64,000 bases of DNA from Pyxicephalus adspersus (Eukaryota > Chordata > Amphibia > Anura > Pyxicephalidae): assembly GCF_032062135.1 (NCBI RefSeq), contig NC_092862.1:97144959-97208958 (forward strand), read 5' to 3'. The position numbers and the translations under genes are program-made. A model generated the notes under the pieces. It had not been told where the DNA came from, did no database searches, and worked only from the letters and a program-made list of their open reading frames with translations. This document shows positions 1 through 11,488 of the stretch, in pieces. Position 1 is the first letter of the stretch. Each line of letters starts with the position of its first letter.

Positions 1-1580
1 CTACTAATTAATATTAATTTAATAATAACCATAATCAAAAATAATAGTTAACTTTAAACAATAAAGTGCAACTCAACCATTAAGGCACTGGTTTACCCTT
101 ACCCAGGTTGCAAGGTCTTGGAGGCACTGCTCACCACATCATAACCCTGGGGGCTGCATCCACCCTAACTTATGTTCCCAGCTGCAAAAACAGGCCAGCA
201 GCTCAAGAACACAAACACTACTCGCAGCCCTCTTTCCTAATCATCACTTTAACTTAGTCTAAAATAACTATGTATTCTGTAGGGTGAAGGATTTTTTTTT
301 AATTTAAGAACATATGTAACCAAATCCCAGGGAATGTAATTTTCACTGGTGGATCTTGGGCAAATATATACCTATTTGGCTTGATACAAAAATTTTATTG
401 GCATTTCAATACATTTGATCTTTACTAGAAAAATAAGTGTCTCACTTACTGTACAGTGCAACAATAGCCAGACAGACTGACAAATCCACATAGTTACTTT
501 TTTGCAAATGATGATTTAGTCAATGTTCATCATAGTGATAAACAGAAAGAAATATGGTTCAGTAAATGTATATAAACATTGCAATGAAGGCATACACTTC
601 ATACATTATCAAATGAGTATTAATATATTCATATATATATATGAATATATTGGAAATATTTGCAGTTAAAGGAAAGTGTTTCAGTTCACAGACCTAAGGC
701 TTTGCTCTATCACATAAGTACAGTTTATAGTAAATTAGAGATATAAGACCAGGCAGAAGATTTTTAACCATGGCTTGTTCTCGATGTTTAGTTCATGCGG
801 CTACTATAGTTATTGAAGTTAAAATAGTTTCTTTAATATTACATATATAAAAGCTACAAAAATTAAATGGCTAAAAGATAAGCAGTAAAGTGAAAATATA
901 TCTGTTACTGTAATCACTTCATGATTATAGTTACCTCTATTAGGCTCCTCATAGGATATATAAAACCTTTGGGACAAAATTGTCCCAAAATCTGTATACA
1001 CTATTAACAAATGAGTCTTCAATTATAAAGCATAGGGGTCCAGACCCTGACACAACCAGGGTTTCTTGCCCACCCCTAATCTATGTCACATGGAGGGACC
1101 CCCATTCTAGTTAAAACTGTCATCATCTCCCTCACCTTTGCTGACGATCTTGGGGAATCCCTTATTTGCCCCCAGGATGAAATATCAGATATTTCTCAGA
1201 TTGCAGGAACAGGGAGTTTGGAGGACGGAGCATTTTACACATTAGGTTAGTGGGTTACCCGGAAAATCTTAACCGCGCACTCCTCTATTTATAAACAAGT
1301 ATTTTAGAAAGCCATTCAATGCCTCCATTTCCATGGCTCTCTTTCCCCAGACTCATGCAGTACCTGCTCTAAAACAATTTTTAAGCTAGTCTGTAATGTC
1401 CAGGGGCACTCATTTTCATTTTTGTACTTGAAGCTCAACTCTGCCTCTGGGAGTTATTCACCCTCCTATTTCCAAGCCTGGAAGGAGGAACCGGGATACT
1501 CTCTGGATGCAGAAAAAAGAACTAAGATACTTACCTTGATTCATTAATCATCTATTAGTAGCAAATTTCAAGAAATAGGA
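1..1580. other. unassigned AT-rich DNA
   Basis: No gene is supportable here. Short open frames are scattered and have no recognisable motif. A block at about 1030-1510 is richer in GC than its flanks and may be an old retroelement fragment, but I could not name it. A short AT palindrome lies near 628-650. Confidence 0.5.
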
Positions 1581-1823
1581 TATAAAACTTTGTCTCATTG
1601 GTTTAGGACCCCTGATAAATGACATAACCTTTTCCTTTCAGAATCCAACCTATGCTGGCGGTGCAGACAAGTACAGGGTAGTAGTGACGGTGTTTGTAGT
1701 TGTTCCTATATTCCACCCGAAAATGGGGGTTCCAATTCGGGCAGACCCTACCCGAAAAACATTGAATTCGACTATGCGAATTCATGTTTGAAAATATGTT
1801 TAAAAAAAAGGAGAACTTAATTA

Positions 1824-1926
1824 ACCTCTAGTGTCTGGGGATCGCAAACAGGAGGACCCTTAGAATCCACTGCGATCCCGGGGCACTAGAGGTCAAATAA
1901 CCTCTAATGCTCTGGGATCGCAGTGG
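1824..1926. repeat. three-armed inverted repeat
   Basis: Three copies of a 23-base arm occur in alternating orientation: 1824-1846 (+), 1871-1893 (-) and 1900-1922 (+). The middle arm can therefore pair with either neighbour. The right-hand pair extends to 1867-1926, closing with CCACTG/CAGTGG. Mismatches are few and lie in the GC-rich middle of the arm. Confidence 0.75.
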
Positions 1927-1934
1927 AACTGCAA

Positions 1935-1971
1935 ATGAACTCTCAATGCAGTTTCTCCATTGAGAATTCAT
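1935..1971. repeat. hairpin
   Basis: Arms ATGAACTCTCAATG (1935-1948) and CATTGAGAATTCAT (1958-1971) pair with one mismatch around a 9-base loop. It is the second hairpin of the consecutive series. Confidence 0.7.
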
Positions 1972-2021
1972 CTGAGTTCAGTTCCCACGGTCACCAGGCT
2001 GTACTTACCTCAAACTTTGCG

Positions 2022-2070
2022 GTCACAGCTGATTTGAGGAGGCACGCGAGTGCTTCCAATTAGCTGTGAC
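2022..2070. repeat. hairpin
   Basis: GTCACAGCT at 2022 pairs with AGCTGTGAC ending at 2070. The pairing continues imperfectly inwards towards GGCA and TGCT. Third hairpin of the series. Confidence 0.65.
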
Positions 2071-2090
2071 TCCAGATGAACTGCTGTTTC

Positions 2091-2169
2091 GTATGTGTTT
2101 TTGGATAGAGATTCTCTATCCAAGAACACTGTGTTCTTGGATAGAGAATCTCTATCCAAGAACACATAC
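2091..2169. repeat. nested 79-base near-perfect palindrome
   Basis: The arms 2091-2129 and 2131-2169 are reverse complements with a single mismatch and a one-base centre. Each arm itself contains a smaller palindrome, TTGGATAGAG joined to CTCTATCCAA, so the strand could fold either as one long stem or as a cruciform with two lesser hairpins. Confidence 0.85.
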
Positions 2170-2184
2170 TACACTTACGCTAGA

Positions 2185-2245
2185 ACTGCAAAAGCAATCA
2201 GGGGAGCGGAGCTGTTAGCTCCACTCCCCTGATTGCTTTTGCAGT
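2185..2245. repeat. 61-base hairpin
   Basis: ACTGCAAAAGCAATCAGGGG at 2185 pairs with the complementary arm ending at 2245; the stem is about 29 bases with one mismatch and a very short loop. Fifth member of the series. Confidence 0.85.
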
Positions 2246-2400
2246 ACCACACAGTCCCGAAAAAACTTCAAACCCCCCCCCCCCCATAGACTTTAATAGT
2301 GTTTGAATTCGGCGTTCGACCACCCGAAAAATATCAGTCTATTTGATTGAATAGCTGCCGAATCGAACACTCAGCTGTTCGACCAGCACTACGGGGTAGT

Positions 2401-5400
2401 ATGTTACATGTATATTCACCATGTCCACTGCTCTGTCCTTTCTGGGACCAGGTGAACTCTCTTATCCAAAGATCACTACACATAGCATACCCATGGATCC
2501 CAGTTTCTTCTTACAAAATCTATATACAAAACCATAATAGCTTATTGCAAAAGGCTTACAAAAGTTTCATTACTAGACACCTCAACATTGCGGCTAACTC
2601 ATGTATCCCACTGTGCTGGAAGTCCACTTCACCACCAATAATTAGGCTATGGCTGTGCAAAGTTGATGATATATGATGATGGAAGATCATACGGCATGTG
2701 CCCGTGGATCTTGGGACAAGTATGAGCACACTAAACCACTAAACTAAGAAAACACTTAACACTGCTTTAGCAAAAAAGGTTTTATACTTGTCCTTATTGT
2801 AACAATGATAGATAACAATGTCCTTAGGTTAGATAACAATGGCCAGACCTTCAAAAATTCTCAGAAATACATTATAAATAACTAGCAGTACATGCTGGTA
2901 TCTATTTTCAAATATTTTCTTGAGCTCACTTGCTGTCCTAAATCCTGGGGAACTTTCATATGCAATTATGGACACTTCCCTGGAACGCTTATGGCTGTTT
3001 TTTGACCACTATATTTAGATTGCTATTGGCCATTAATACTGTCAGTCACCAATATTGACCTGGAACAAAATGTGGGGATTAGGAGGGTAGTCAGAACCCT
3101 TATGTATGGACAGACATCCTACATTTATATATATTTTGTTTCATCTACTACTATTCTATTAAATAATTACTTTGTGTGTTGACAAAATCTAAAGACCATA
3201 TAACCAAAGTTTGTAATAAATAAATAATAACAAGATGATTGTAATGTGTGTGTAGTAATACTGTAAAGACACAAATAGTCTTCCTTCACAAAATAGTTTT
3301 TTTGTGAATGATCTATATCCACTGGCCTCTCTATCATTTCTTCCTTACAAATGTTCAGAGTTTTATGATTAAATACCAAGATGTAACAATTTGCCATATT
3401 CCTAATTCCATTTCATAAACTAAACAGCATCAATAGCACAGTTGCTGAATTTATGTATTTCTTCCTGCGTGGAAGATTGAGTTTTAACTTTTCAAATGCA
3501 TTACACCCAGTTATTTTTCTATTATGTAGCTTCAAAGCCTTTCAAAAACACATTGCATTTCTGATTATATCTTCCCATGTGGTCAGCAAATACATCTTCT
3601 TTCTATAAATTATGGATTCTTCAATATTTCTGTCTCTTTTCTAGTCTACATAAAATCTTTTAATAACAAGGTTCTTTGTCTGCCCCTCAAATCTGCAAGC
3701 GCAATAGCACCATAAATCAGTTTATATGCCATGGAAGTCTGCAGTTAGTATGCAGTATTTTTTCTTTGATAAAATAACCTTGTGCCCAATGGCATAAAAA
3801 TAAATCCAGTGGGCACAACATTAGGATATGTTCTTTATGTTTTAAATTCTAGGGTAAATATGTTTGTGACTTTTAAATTAATTAAAACCCCTTCACACTC
3901 AGTGAAAAATCACATTTATAGTTGCCGAAGGATTCTATGTACAGAATGTGTGTGAGTGGTATTGAGATAGTTAATTTGACCAAGCCAGGAAGTGCAGTGG
4001 ATTGAGATGGCTTTAGGACAATAATTGCTCCCTTTGTAAAGTGATGTATGACATTTAAAAACCATGCATGGTAGTTTTCAAAGGTTGCATATCTCTTCAT
4101 TTTAGCCCCACCCTTTTTGTAGCCAATTAGTAAGATATACATTACTTAAAAGAATAGGATGTACCTGTAACTGTCATTTAGGTGTGTTGTAGGGAAAAAA
4201 ATAGATGCCAAAGAGAAAAAAAAGTTTCATAAAGAAAGATAATGAAGTGGTAGTCTACTCCAATGCAGTAAAACCCACAACAGGCCACACACATTCACAC
4301 ACAAACACACACTTTTTTGTGCATGCTCTTTTTTTAACTGTAAGAAGCTTGATATATTTATCAGAAACATTATTAGTTTGTGTAAGTAAATACAGCTAGA
4401 GAGGGAATAAAGGTACTGTGAGAGAATATGATAATTTAGGAAAGGATCTCTGCTTCTGTGTACTGCTTAAGTGGACCAAGCATATATGTTACAAGGACAT
4501 AAAATAATTTTGCTAATATTAAAAGCAGTTACTAGCTGCTGGCTGACAAAATTTAAAAAAAACAAAAAAAATCTGATTCACTGCTTTCAGGTAAGGCAAC
4601 CTTTTTGCAGTTTAAACTAGATGAAAGGCCAGGTTTTAAGATCGCTTAAATGAAAATGTAACCTAAGTTCAGTTTTGAATAGGGTAAAGTCTTAGCATTT
4701 GCTGAGTTTTTGTTTCTGCCCTGACTTTATTACAGAGATTACTCGCCAATTTTTGTCCCAGTATTTAGGTTTACAGGAATTTGAAGTAAGTTATTTATTG
4801 AATCAAAAACTTTTGTTTTCTGGAATGAAGAACGAAACACTTTAGTCAATTAGTGGCTGCTCTGATTTTGTTTAAAGGATTATGCAATGCTATTATGGCA
4901 CCCAGAAATCATAAGTGGACCTTTTATGTTAATCCTTGATTTTAAATAAATGTACAGTACTTTATGGCTTTTGCATGTTTGTTTAGTGTAGCATTTTACC
5001 CCATAGTAGTGGCTGTTACAGTTTCAGCTTCTCTTTCTCTCTCTAGTGGAGGACAATTAACATAACTCAATCTCTATTTAAAGTCTGGAGTTTTATTTAA
5101 AAAATGTATGAGTAGGGAGAGAGGGTAAAAGGGTGAAAGACCTCCAGGCACTAATCAAAATCTCATGTGTGGAGGAGTATAGGGTCCTCTTCTCTATTCC
5201 ACAAGTCTCAAAGTCTCTGTGGATCTACATCCACACATAATTGTGATTGTAGTGGTCCAGACTTCTCCCACCCTGAAGCCCCAACAGCTGCCTGGGCCAG
5301 TACAGCTTTGCTACCCCATGTCTCAATCAATATGAACTCAGTGAGTGGTAAATGCCTGATTAACAGCGTTTCAAAATATCCGATTCTCTGAAGGGTTATT

Positions 5401-6030
5401 CTCCAGGCCAGGCCATATCTCAGATTGGTCCAAGAACTCTTTCTTGCATGGTTGCCTGGACGACCTCCAAGTGAGTTCCCCTAAGAATACAGCCCAGAAT
5501 ATATGGCAACATTCCCTATTGCTCAAGTCCTTCTTTTGCTACTTGTACATAGTATCCCCTACACAATTGTTCCCCAGGTATTTATGGCTTCTACTCAGCC
5601 CTCCTTACTTAGTTGTTGCCCCAATGATGGGGTGATGCTGATAAACACCCCTTGTTTGAGAATGGCTCTTCCTTTCTTTATCTGCGCTAATCTCTCTAGC
5701 AAGAGGGAAAATGATCAGTTACCAAACTAGGAAAAACGAATTTGTGAAAAAACATAGAAAAAATTACAGCTCTGGTGGGCTGAATACAGCATTTTCATCA
5801 GATAAACCCTTTAATATTGGAATATTAGTTACCTTACATTAGTGGGAAAGTAGTAAAAAAGACATGGTGAAGGGGAAAAGCAACACACACTTAAGCGTTA
5901 TTATAATAAGGATTTTTTTTTTTATTTTACATTTACCTATGTATTTTAGGTATTTATATTCATGTTCATATAAAAAGATTATATTAAATACAGCATAAGA
6001 GATATGTTTAGGACCTGTAGCTTTATAATA
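2401..6030. other. long non-coding stretch
   Basis: No coding region is supportable. The DNA is AT-rich with short CA/CACA tracts (about 4290-4310). A less AT-rich block near 5160-5700 has open frames without motifs and could be a decayed LTR or other retroelement, but nothing identifies it. Confidence 0.45.
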
Positions 6031-6152
6031 TCTTTTAAATGTTCTTAATAGCCTCTGGAATTCTTGCGAAAATTTCCTCGAACTTCCCATGAGTCCGCAA
6101 ATTTTCGGCGAACCAATTTTGCGAAACCATCAGAAGATCGAGGAAATCATTA

Positions 6153-6203
6153 CAGGAGGATTCTCGAGCTGCATTCATTCTTGCAGCCCTGGGAGTCCTC
6201 CTG
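6153..6203. repeat. hairpin inside foldback copy 2
   Basis: CAGGAGGA at 6153 pairs with TCCTCCTG ending at 6203. Inner pairing includes GCTGCA with TGCAGC. Confidence 0.65.
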
Positions 6204-6215
6204 TTTGCAATCCCT

Positions 6216-6245
6216 GGCACTAGAGGTTAATTAACCTCTAGTGCC
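6216..6245. repeat. perfect 30-base palindrome
   Basis: GGCACTAGAGGTTAA is followed immediately by its exact reverse complement. The half-site is the same word that forms the three-armed repeat at 1824-1926. Confidence 0.9.
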
Positions 6246-6381
6246 CGGGGATCGCAGTGGAATAAAATTCAAGCTTGATCGGCGAATTTACACCAGTCGT
6301 TCTTGCTTACAATTTCGGTGAGTGAGAATGGCCGAATTCGCAGCAAGATCGTGTTTTAAAAACTCGCTCACTCATCCCTAG

Positions 6382-8250
6382 TTCTTAATCCACTATTTAC
6401 AGCAGCATCTAACATTGTGGTTATTTTCCTTACAGTACGGATCTTTCCTATCCCCACTTACATTTAATAAAATATTCCATAAAACAAAGTGCCTAAAGAG
6501 CTTCTTAAAAAAATGAATTACCATGTTACAAGGTCTATGTTATTACAGAGATCCGTTTTAAATCTACAGTATTACATTAGTATTTTTGACTTTAACACAC
6601 GGGCAAAAACATAATTGCATTTGGGTCCAATGTGAATATTTTGCATATACTACCGGGGAATGTGTTGATGATAAATCAAAGAATTAAGCAAAGAAATATT
6701 ATAGAGTGACATCAAAAAACACTACATCAAAATGTCCTTCTCTCAAAACACTATAAACAACAGATTTTACCTGAATGTCATTCTTCCCTCTGCATGACAT
6801 TTTCTATTTTCATTGCAAATGTGAAGTACTAGCAAATTAAACATTTTTTTTTCAATTTCGTTCTCCAGTGACTGATCTGTATCTGCCAGTTACATTTGTG
6901 TTTTACTTTAGAGAAAAACATTATGGTGCAAAGTTCTTCTGTGAGTTTCTAAGGTGCTTCCAGCCCATTGTTCAGAGTCATTGTCAGGTTAAATTAGGGA
7001 GTACGGGCTCCATGAGTGTAAAAAAATCAATACTTGATGGAAGATTGCTCCCCGGAAAATCTGTTTTGATTCCAGGATTAATTCACGACCAAAGGCTTCA
7101 GTGAAATGACATGCCATTAGTCAGAAAATGAACACATTCTACCCTTGAAATTGGATGGAAATATGTCAGGTGCCTGACCTATTCATTTGCTCGCCTCTCT
7201 GGGCATAGGCAGTAGGTGTGGCTCTCCATCCTCTCCAGCTCCATTTTGAGGTAGAATATGAAAAAGAGAAGCCCACAGTGAATTCAAAGTATTCTCCAGG
7301 CCATTGTTGTAAAGCATTTTTGAATTCACTCCATCAAGGTAAATGCATCTCTATACTAGGCCATGTTCTCTCTGGTGTTTTCAAAATCTTAGAATAAACT
7401 CTAATAACAATCTTAAAATAAAGCAGAGATTTTCTTTGTGTGCATCACAAGAGCATTTGCATTATTAATGACAAGGTAATGTGTTTGTCATCATCAGTAA
7501 TGCTTTCTTTTTCTAGCTTTTATTTATTGATTTTTTTAGAGAAACTTTAAAATAAAGCAAAAATAAGAGTTGTATTTGGGGATTTAAACAAGAACCATTT
7601 TTAATGCAACAGCGGAGAATAAAGATGTGTTTAATGCAAAGAGATTAGGTTCAAATGTACAATGTGTTAACACAGTTTAAATACTTTTTAAATGTTGTAT
7701 AGTTTTTGCATTACTTTTAATGTAATGCTCAACTGTATATTTAACTTCTCAACCACCCCATAAACAATAATGTTAAATGCAAAATTTATATGTACAATGT
7801 GTAAATGTGTCTAAATGGTCCAACTGCATCTTTCTTTTTAACTTCCATACCACCTAAAGCCTCTACCACAACTTTTTTTTTAATTCTTTTATATGTACCC
7901 TAAATTCTGCAGTCTTCTGCCAAGTCTTGTGATAAAACCTTCCTATTGTTTGGGCAGTGTTGGTGAGCGATCCCTATTCCTGAACAAATAAATGCTCAGT
8001 AATAACATGTTAACATTGTTCTGTATAGAAGTCCTGTAAGCCAGGGGCAGTATATTGATATTCTCCCAAAAGGGACAATGGTCTTGGCATAAAAGAAGTG
8101 AGTTGGATGATGCTGGGTGTCACTTACCTAAGAACAGGACTGCAGCTGGATTGAAAGCTCTTGAGTCTGGGAAAGAACACAAAAAATGATTACAGGAAAA
8201 TCTCTTTTTTTAGCCCTGCTGGCTAAATTATAACAAATTTTACTATTTCC
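6382..8250. other. unassigned non-coding DNA, possibly single-copy
   Basis: No gene or repeat family is recognised. The stretch 6840-7380 has a mixed, non-repetitive composition unlike the repeats around it and has no sign of element ends. Confidence 0.4.
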
Positions 8251-8254
8251 TTTG

Positions 8255-8487
8255 TTGTCCCCGTGTTTGCGTGGGTCCAGAGGACTGGGTACTCCAGTTT
8301 CCTCCCACATTCCAAAAACATGCAGTTAGGTTAATTGGCTTCCCCCCAAATTTGTCCTTAGACTGTAACAAAAGATATATGACTATGGAAGGGACATAAG
8401 ATTGTGAGTGACAGCTATTGACTTTGGACTTTGTAAAGCGCTGCATAATATGTTGGCGCTATATAAATACTCATTATTATTATTATT

Positions 8488-8518
<31 letters not shown>
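8255..8518 (+). mobile_element. L2/CR1-type LINE 3' tail
   Basis: The segment holds two landmarks of a tail shared by many vertebrate CR1/L2-group elements: a TTTCCTCCCACATTCCAAAA block (about 8296-8317) and, near the end, GCGCTGCATAATATGTTGGC followed by GCTATATAAATA. It finishes in an ATT/AATA microsatellite, as these tails do. No coding part of the LINE is present, so this is a severely 5'-truncated copy. The family name is recalled from these landmarks, not searched. Confidence 0.6.
8475..8518. repeat. ATT/AAT microsatellite
   Basis: Runs of ATT followed by AAT repeats form the terminal tail of the LINE fragment. A separate A-rich run is at about 8682-8699. Confidence 0.85.
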
Positions 8519-8520
<2 letters not shown>

Positions 8521-8529
8521 GATAACATA

Positions 8530-9480
8530 ATAAACCAAAAATAGGCTGTGCAGTGTCATATTGACTCATGTTGACTTCAAATGATGCCTGGTAAATACTT
8601 TAGGGTACACCTGAAAATGTGAAAATAACCCTTGCAAAGTCCAACACCTACTTATTGAGCAGTGATAAGGAAGAGATTTTTAAAAAAAAAAAAAAAAAAT
8701 GTTTCTAAAGATTATAACACATTTTCTAGTCTACATTTTTAACCTAATTGCCACATACAGTGGCTGAATTTCTCTTGCTTTTTGGGTCATACATTGGGTA
8801 ATGAGGTAAACCAAATGTATTAATTGTTATACAAAATGTTAACAGTGTTGTTTACTGTAAAGCTATCATTAAAAAAAAACATGGAGGCTTGTCATTGCTG
8901 ACCCTTGCATCTAAAAATTCTTGTCACCTGCCAATCATTGTGACCTTTCTTTTTATGGGTCACTGACACAAATAATGGCTTCTAACTTCCCTGATCTACA
9001 TATTTATGTCAGTAAATAAAACATTAGGTAAATCATTAAGCAAATTAACTAACAATTTAGACCACTAAAAGCAGCACTCCACTTTCCCTATTTTCTTTCA
9101 TCATTGGTATATTTTGACAATTTTGGCGAAGAAGTTAGAGTTGCCTTATATTTTGCCAGGGTCATCCAGGGGAAGTAATTGGGCCTTTATTTATTCTCAC
9201 ATGACCTCTTTCTTTTTCAGTGACCTAGGGTCAGTGGAAGAAACCAGTAAAAACGGAGGGGAAACTAGGAGACTGTCAGTATCCCAATGAACATCAGAGA
9301 AGGAAAAAAAAATTTAGTGTCGCAAGCACCAGGAAAAGTGACTGTTTGCTGCCTTCTTCTACAGGTAAAAAGGGTTGTAATGAACATTTTTATTAACAAA
9401 AGAATCACTTTAACTGATTGAGCGCTACAAATAAAATGTGTAGGACTTTTTAGAGTACACTTTAAATAGAAAATGACGGT
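8530..9480. other. unassigned non-coding DNA
   Basis: AT-rich sequence with a poly-A run near 8682. No coding signal or named repeat is seen. Confidence 0.5.
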
Positions 9481-9641
9481 CTTTGAAGGGGGGCGTGTCT
9501 GGCCAGCATCTAAGATGGACGCTTAGTTCGTGGGATTCGCATCTGTTTGAGCCTTCAGCAACCTTTACAGCGACGTGCTGCAGCTTTCCCTGCCTTTCCA
9601 TGCTGATTCCGGTGTCTGAGTAGCCAGTTTATCCAGCGGCA

Positions 9642-10125
9642 ATGACAAAGAGGAAAAAAACGGAGTGAGCCGCAGAAACTAACAAGTTTCTTCAGGCTGC
9701 ATAGACAAAAGATTGCAGATTTAGAAGACCGATTCAGATGAAACAACATTAACTCAGAGGTATTCCGGAAGCTGTATTCCAATCGGAACTGATTGGTTAT
9801 CTTGCAACTTACTTTAAACACCTTATGAGTACATCCTTGGATTCTGATCTCCTCATAGATAGGGCTCATAGAATCCCTAAACCAAGCTTCTTGTCACCTG
9901 ATACACCGAGGGATGTGCTAATACGAGTGCACTTTTTCCATGTGAAAAAAAAATGAATGGCTATAGCCATAAAATCTTCCACATTGCCTGAAGAGTATAA
10001 GCATATCCAGCTTTATGCGAATCTCTCTCAGATCACATTACAAGCTAGGAAAGTATTCTTGCCACTCACCAAGATCCTGAGAGACTGAAAAATCCCTTAT
10101 AAATGGGGATTCCCTATGCTTCTTG
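9642..10125 (+). pseudogene. L1 ORF1 protein remnant
   Basis: ORF1p is the RNA-binding chaperone of L1 that coats the element's own transcript. A start at 9642 gives a lysine-rich N-terminus (MTKRKKTE) and then an early stop. From about 9757 a recognisable core appears in one frame: RGIPEAVFQSELIGYL, then LLIDRAHRIPKPS, then PRDVLIRVHFFHVK. These match the conserved ORF1p central and C-terminal blocks (the IDRAHRI motif is diagnostic). The end of the domain (about 10060-10125) still encodes IPYKWGFPMLL after further stops. Several stops and at least one frameshift exclude function. Identification rests on the motifs and on the following ORF2. Confidence 0.75.
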
Positions 10126-10587
10126 TGTCTTACATGGGGTGAATTTACCCAGTATCTTCTGTACAAGCTGGGATGCAGTTACCATCACAATGGCAAATCC
10201 CTACTGCAACATCTCCACATCCTCATGCAACTCCTCCTAGATGGCTGGAATCAGAATGGACATGATTTATCATTTTCCTTTGCAGTATGCACCAAATTGT
10301 TTATCCGTGGGTTCTTCATTCCTGCTCGGCTCCACGGTGGTAGTAATTTAGGGTGCCCTTCAATGTGTCCTCACCCCACCAGTTGTTCCTAAGCAGAGTC
10401 TCTCTGCCCATGTGTCTGGAATTGTTGACCAGGATTTTTTTTTTATTCTTGTTTACTGGATTGAACTCTTTATGTATATCTTTACCTTCTTCTTTTTGCT
10501 TTTTTACTTAATTTTTTCAACACCAATAGTTTGATACAACACATAGGGCCCAAACAACTAAGAATTATCATCATCTACCATACATAT

Positions 10588-11488
10588 GGGGCTTAAGTTT
10601 TTATCCATCAACACTCTGGGGGTAAATAGCCCTTTTAAAAAGTCATCACTCATAAAAGAAGCCCAAGCTCAGAAGGCCAACCAAACACGAAACAACATCC
10701 TTTCCTTATAAAAGTTTTTTTCTGAAATCGCAACAGGGATCTTTAATTCTAGAAGGCAACTTCAACGCAACTGCTGATTACCTAATAGACTCATCAACAA
10801 TTTTGAAGAGATCTCCGGTCCAAATAGAAATTTTTTTTTCAGATAACTATCTCTACAACATTTGGAGATGCCAACACAGCTCAGAAAGAGAATATACATA
10901 TTTTTCAGTGGCTCACACTTGCTACTCCAGGATCGACTGTTTTCTAACCGACATCTGGTCATTACAAAGGATCACCTCCTCTTCCATAGGAGCAATAACC
11001 TGGTCGGACCATGCACATGTTGTATTGAATTTAATAATTCTTCAACTACTCCTGGTTATATCTGGGGACTAAATACTTTCCTGTTGTCTCGGCCGCATGT
11101 TGTGCACCAGGTGGAGGAGGCACAACGGCTCTTCTTTGACACCAATGACCTTGAAAAAACAGATCACCTTAGCTTTTGGAACACTCACAAGGAGTTTATC
11201 AGAAGTGTTTACATTAAAATTTGTTGTTATGAGAGGAAGCAGAGGCAGAAACAGATCACAGATCTCATTGATCGCATTAAAACAAATGACGCACTAAATA
11301 AAGTTTCCCCTTCTCAACGCTTATCAAACGCTTTGCTGAAAGACAGAAACCAACTACGTACCTTGGTTCTATACCAATACGAAAAATCCCACCGGAAATT
11401 TGAGGTACAACAATATGCCTTACATATTAAAGCAGGTGCATACCCTCCTTTAGCCATTTTACTCAAATTTGTTTTATCTAAAACATGA
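10588..11488 (+). pseudogene. L1 ORF2 endonuclease-region remnant
   Basis: ORF2 encodes the apurinic-type endonuclease and reverse transcriptase of L1. The N-terminal words LKFLSINTLGVNSPFKK are readable at about 10593, followed by KEAQAQKANQ. Most of the middle of the endonuclease is then deleted. From about 10746 the frame encodes LEGNFNATADYLIDSS (the active-site GDFN region, here GNFN) and then SRIDCFL and GAITWSDHAHV, which are the C-terminal endonuclease motifs with the SDH triad. A frame change follows, and the next open frame (10862-11488) corresponds to the linker before the reverse transcriptase. The copy stops before any RT motif. Confidence 0.75.

Larger units (their letters stand above)
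1590..2400. repeat. foldback repeat family, copy 1 (modular hairpins)
   Basis: This block contains a succession of inverted repeats from 1824 to 2245, flanked on both sides by similar motifs built on CCCGAAAAA and GAATTCG (about 1700-1790 and 2300-2370). The words CCTCTAGTG, GGGATCGCAGTGG and CAAACAGGAGGAC recur in a related repeat at 6035-6381, so this is a dispersed family rather than one chance palindrome. No open reading frame of note is present. A non-autonomous foldback or MITE-type element is the likely identity; the exact outer ends are not certain. Confidence 0.6.
6035..6381. repeat. foldback repeat family, copy 2
   Basis: The block shares with copy 1 the words GGGATCGCAGTGG, CCTCTAGTGCC and CAAACAGGAGGAC (here on the opposite strand). 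The right end, read on the minus strand from 6381, begins CTAGGGATGAGTGAGCGAG and continues with a GATCTTGCTGCGAATTCGGC motif. The same terminal sequence starts another copy at about 47296, which suggests it is a true element end. Confidence 0.6.
9487..11488 (+). mobile_element. L1 LINE, 5' end present, 3' end missing
   Basis: The element opens with a GC-rich leader (GGGGGCGTGTCTGGCCAGC) typical of the 5' start of frog L1 elements. Decayed ORF1 follows, then the beginning of ORF2 with its endonuclease. The reverse transcriptase and the 3' end are absent, the reverse of the usual 5'-truncated L1 copy. Internal deletions and frameshifts show that it is inactive. Confidence 0.75.

Noticed and set aside
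628..650. AT palindrome as regulatory site
   Set aside because: Simple alternating AT sequence; such palindromes are expected in DNA of this composition.
1120..1240. Possible RT active site (FADDLGES) in a plus-strand frame
   Set aside because: Only the FADD word fits; the flanking residues do not match any LINE or LTR reverse transcriptase block.
10123..10392. 89-residue open frame in the L1 copy
   Set aside because: It lies in the ORF1-ORF2 connecting part and is in a frame unrelated to the L1 motifs.
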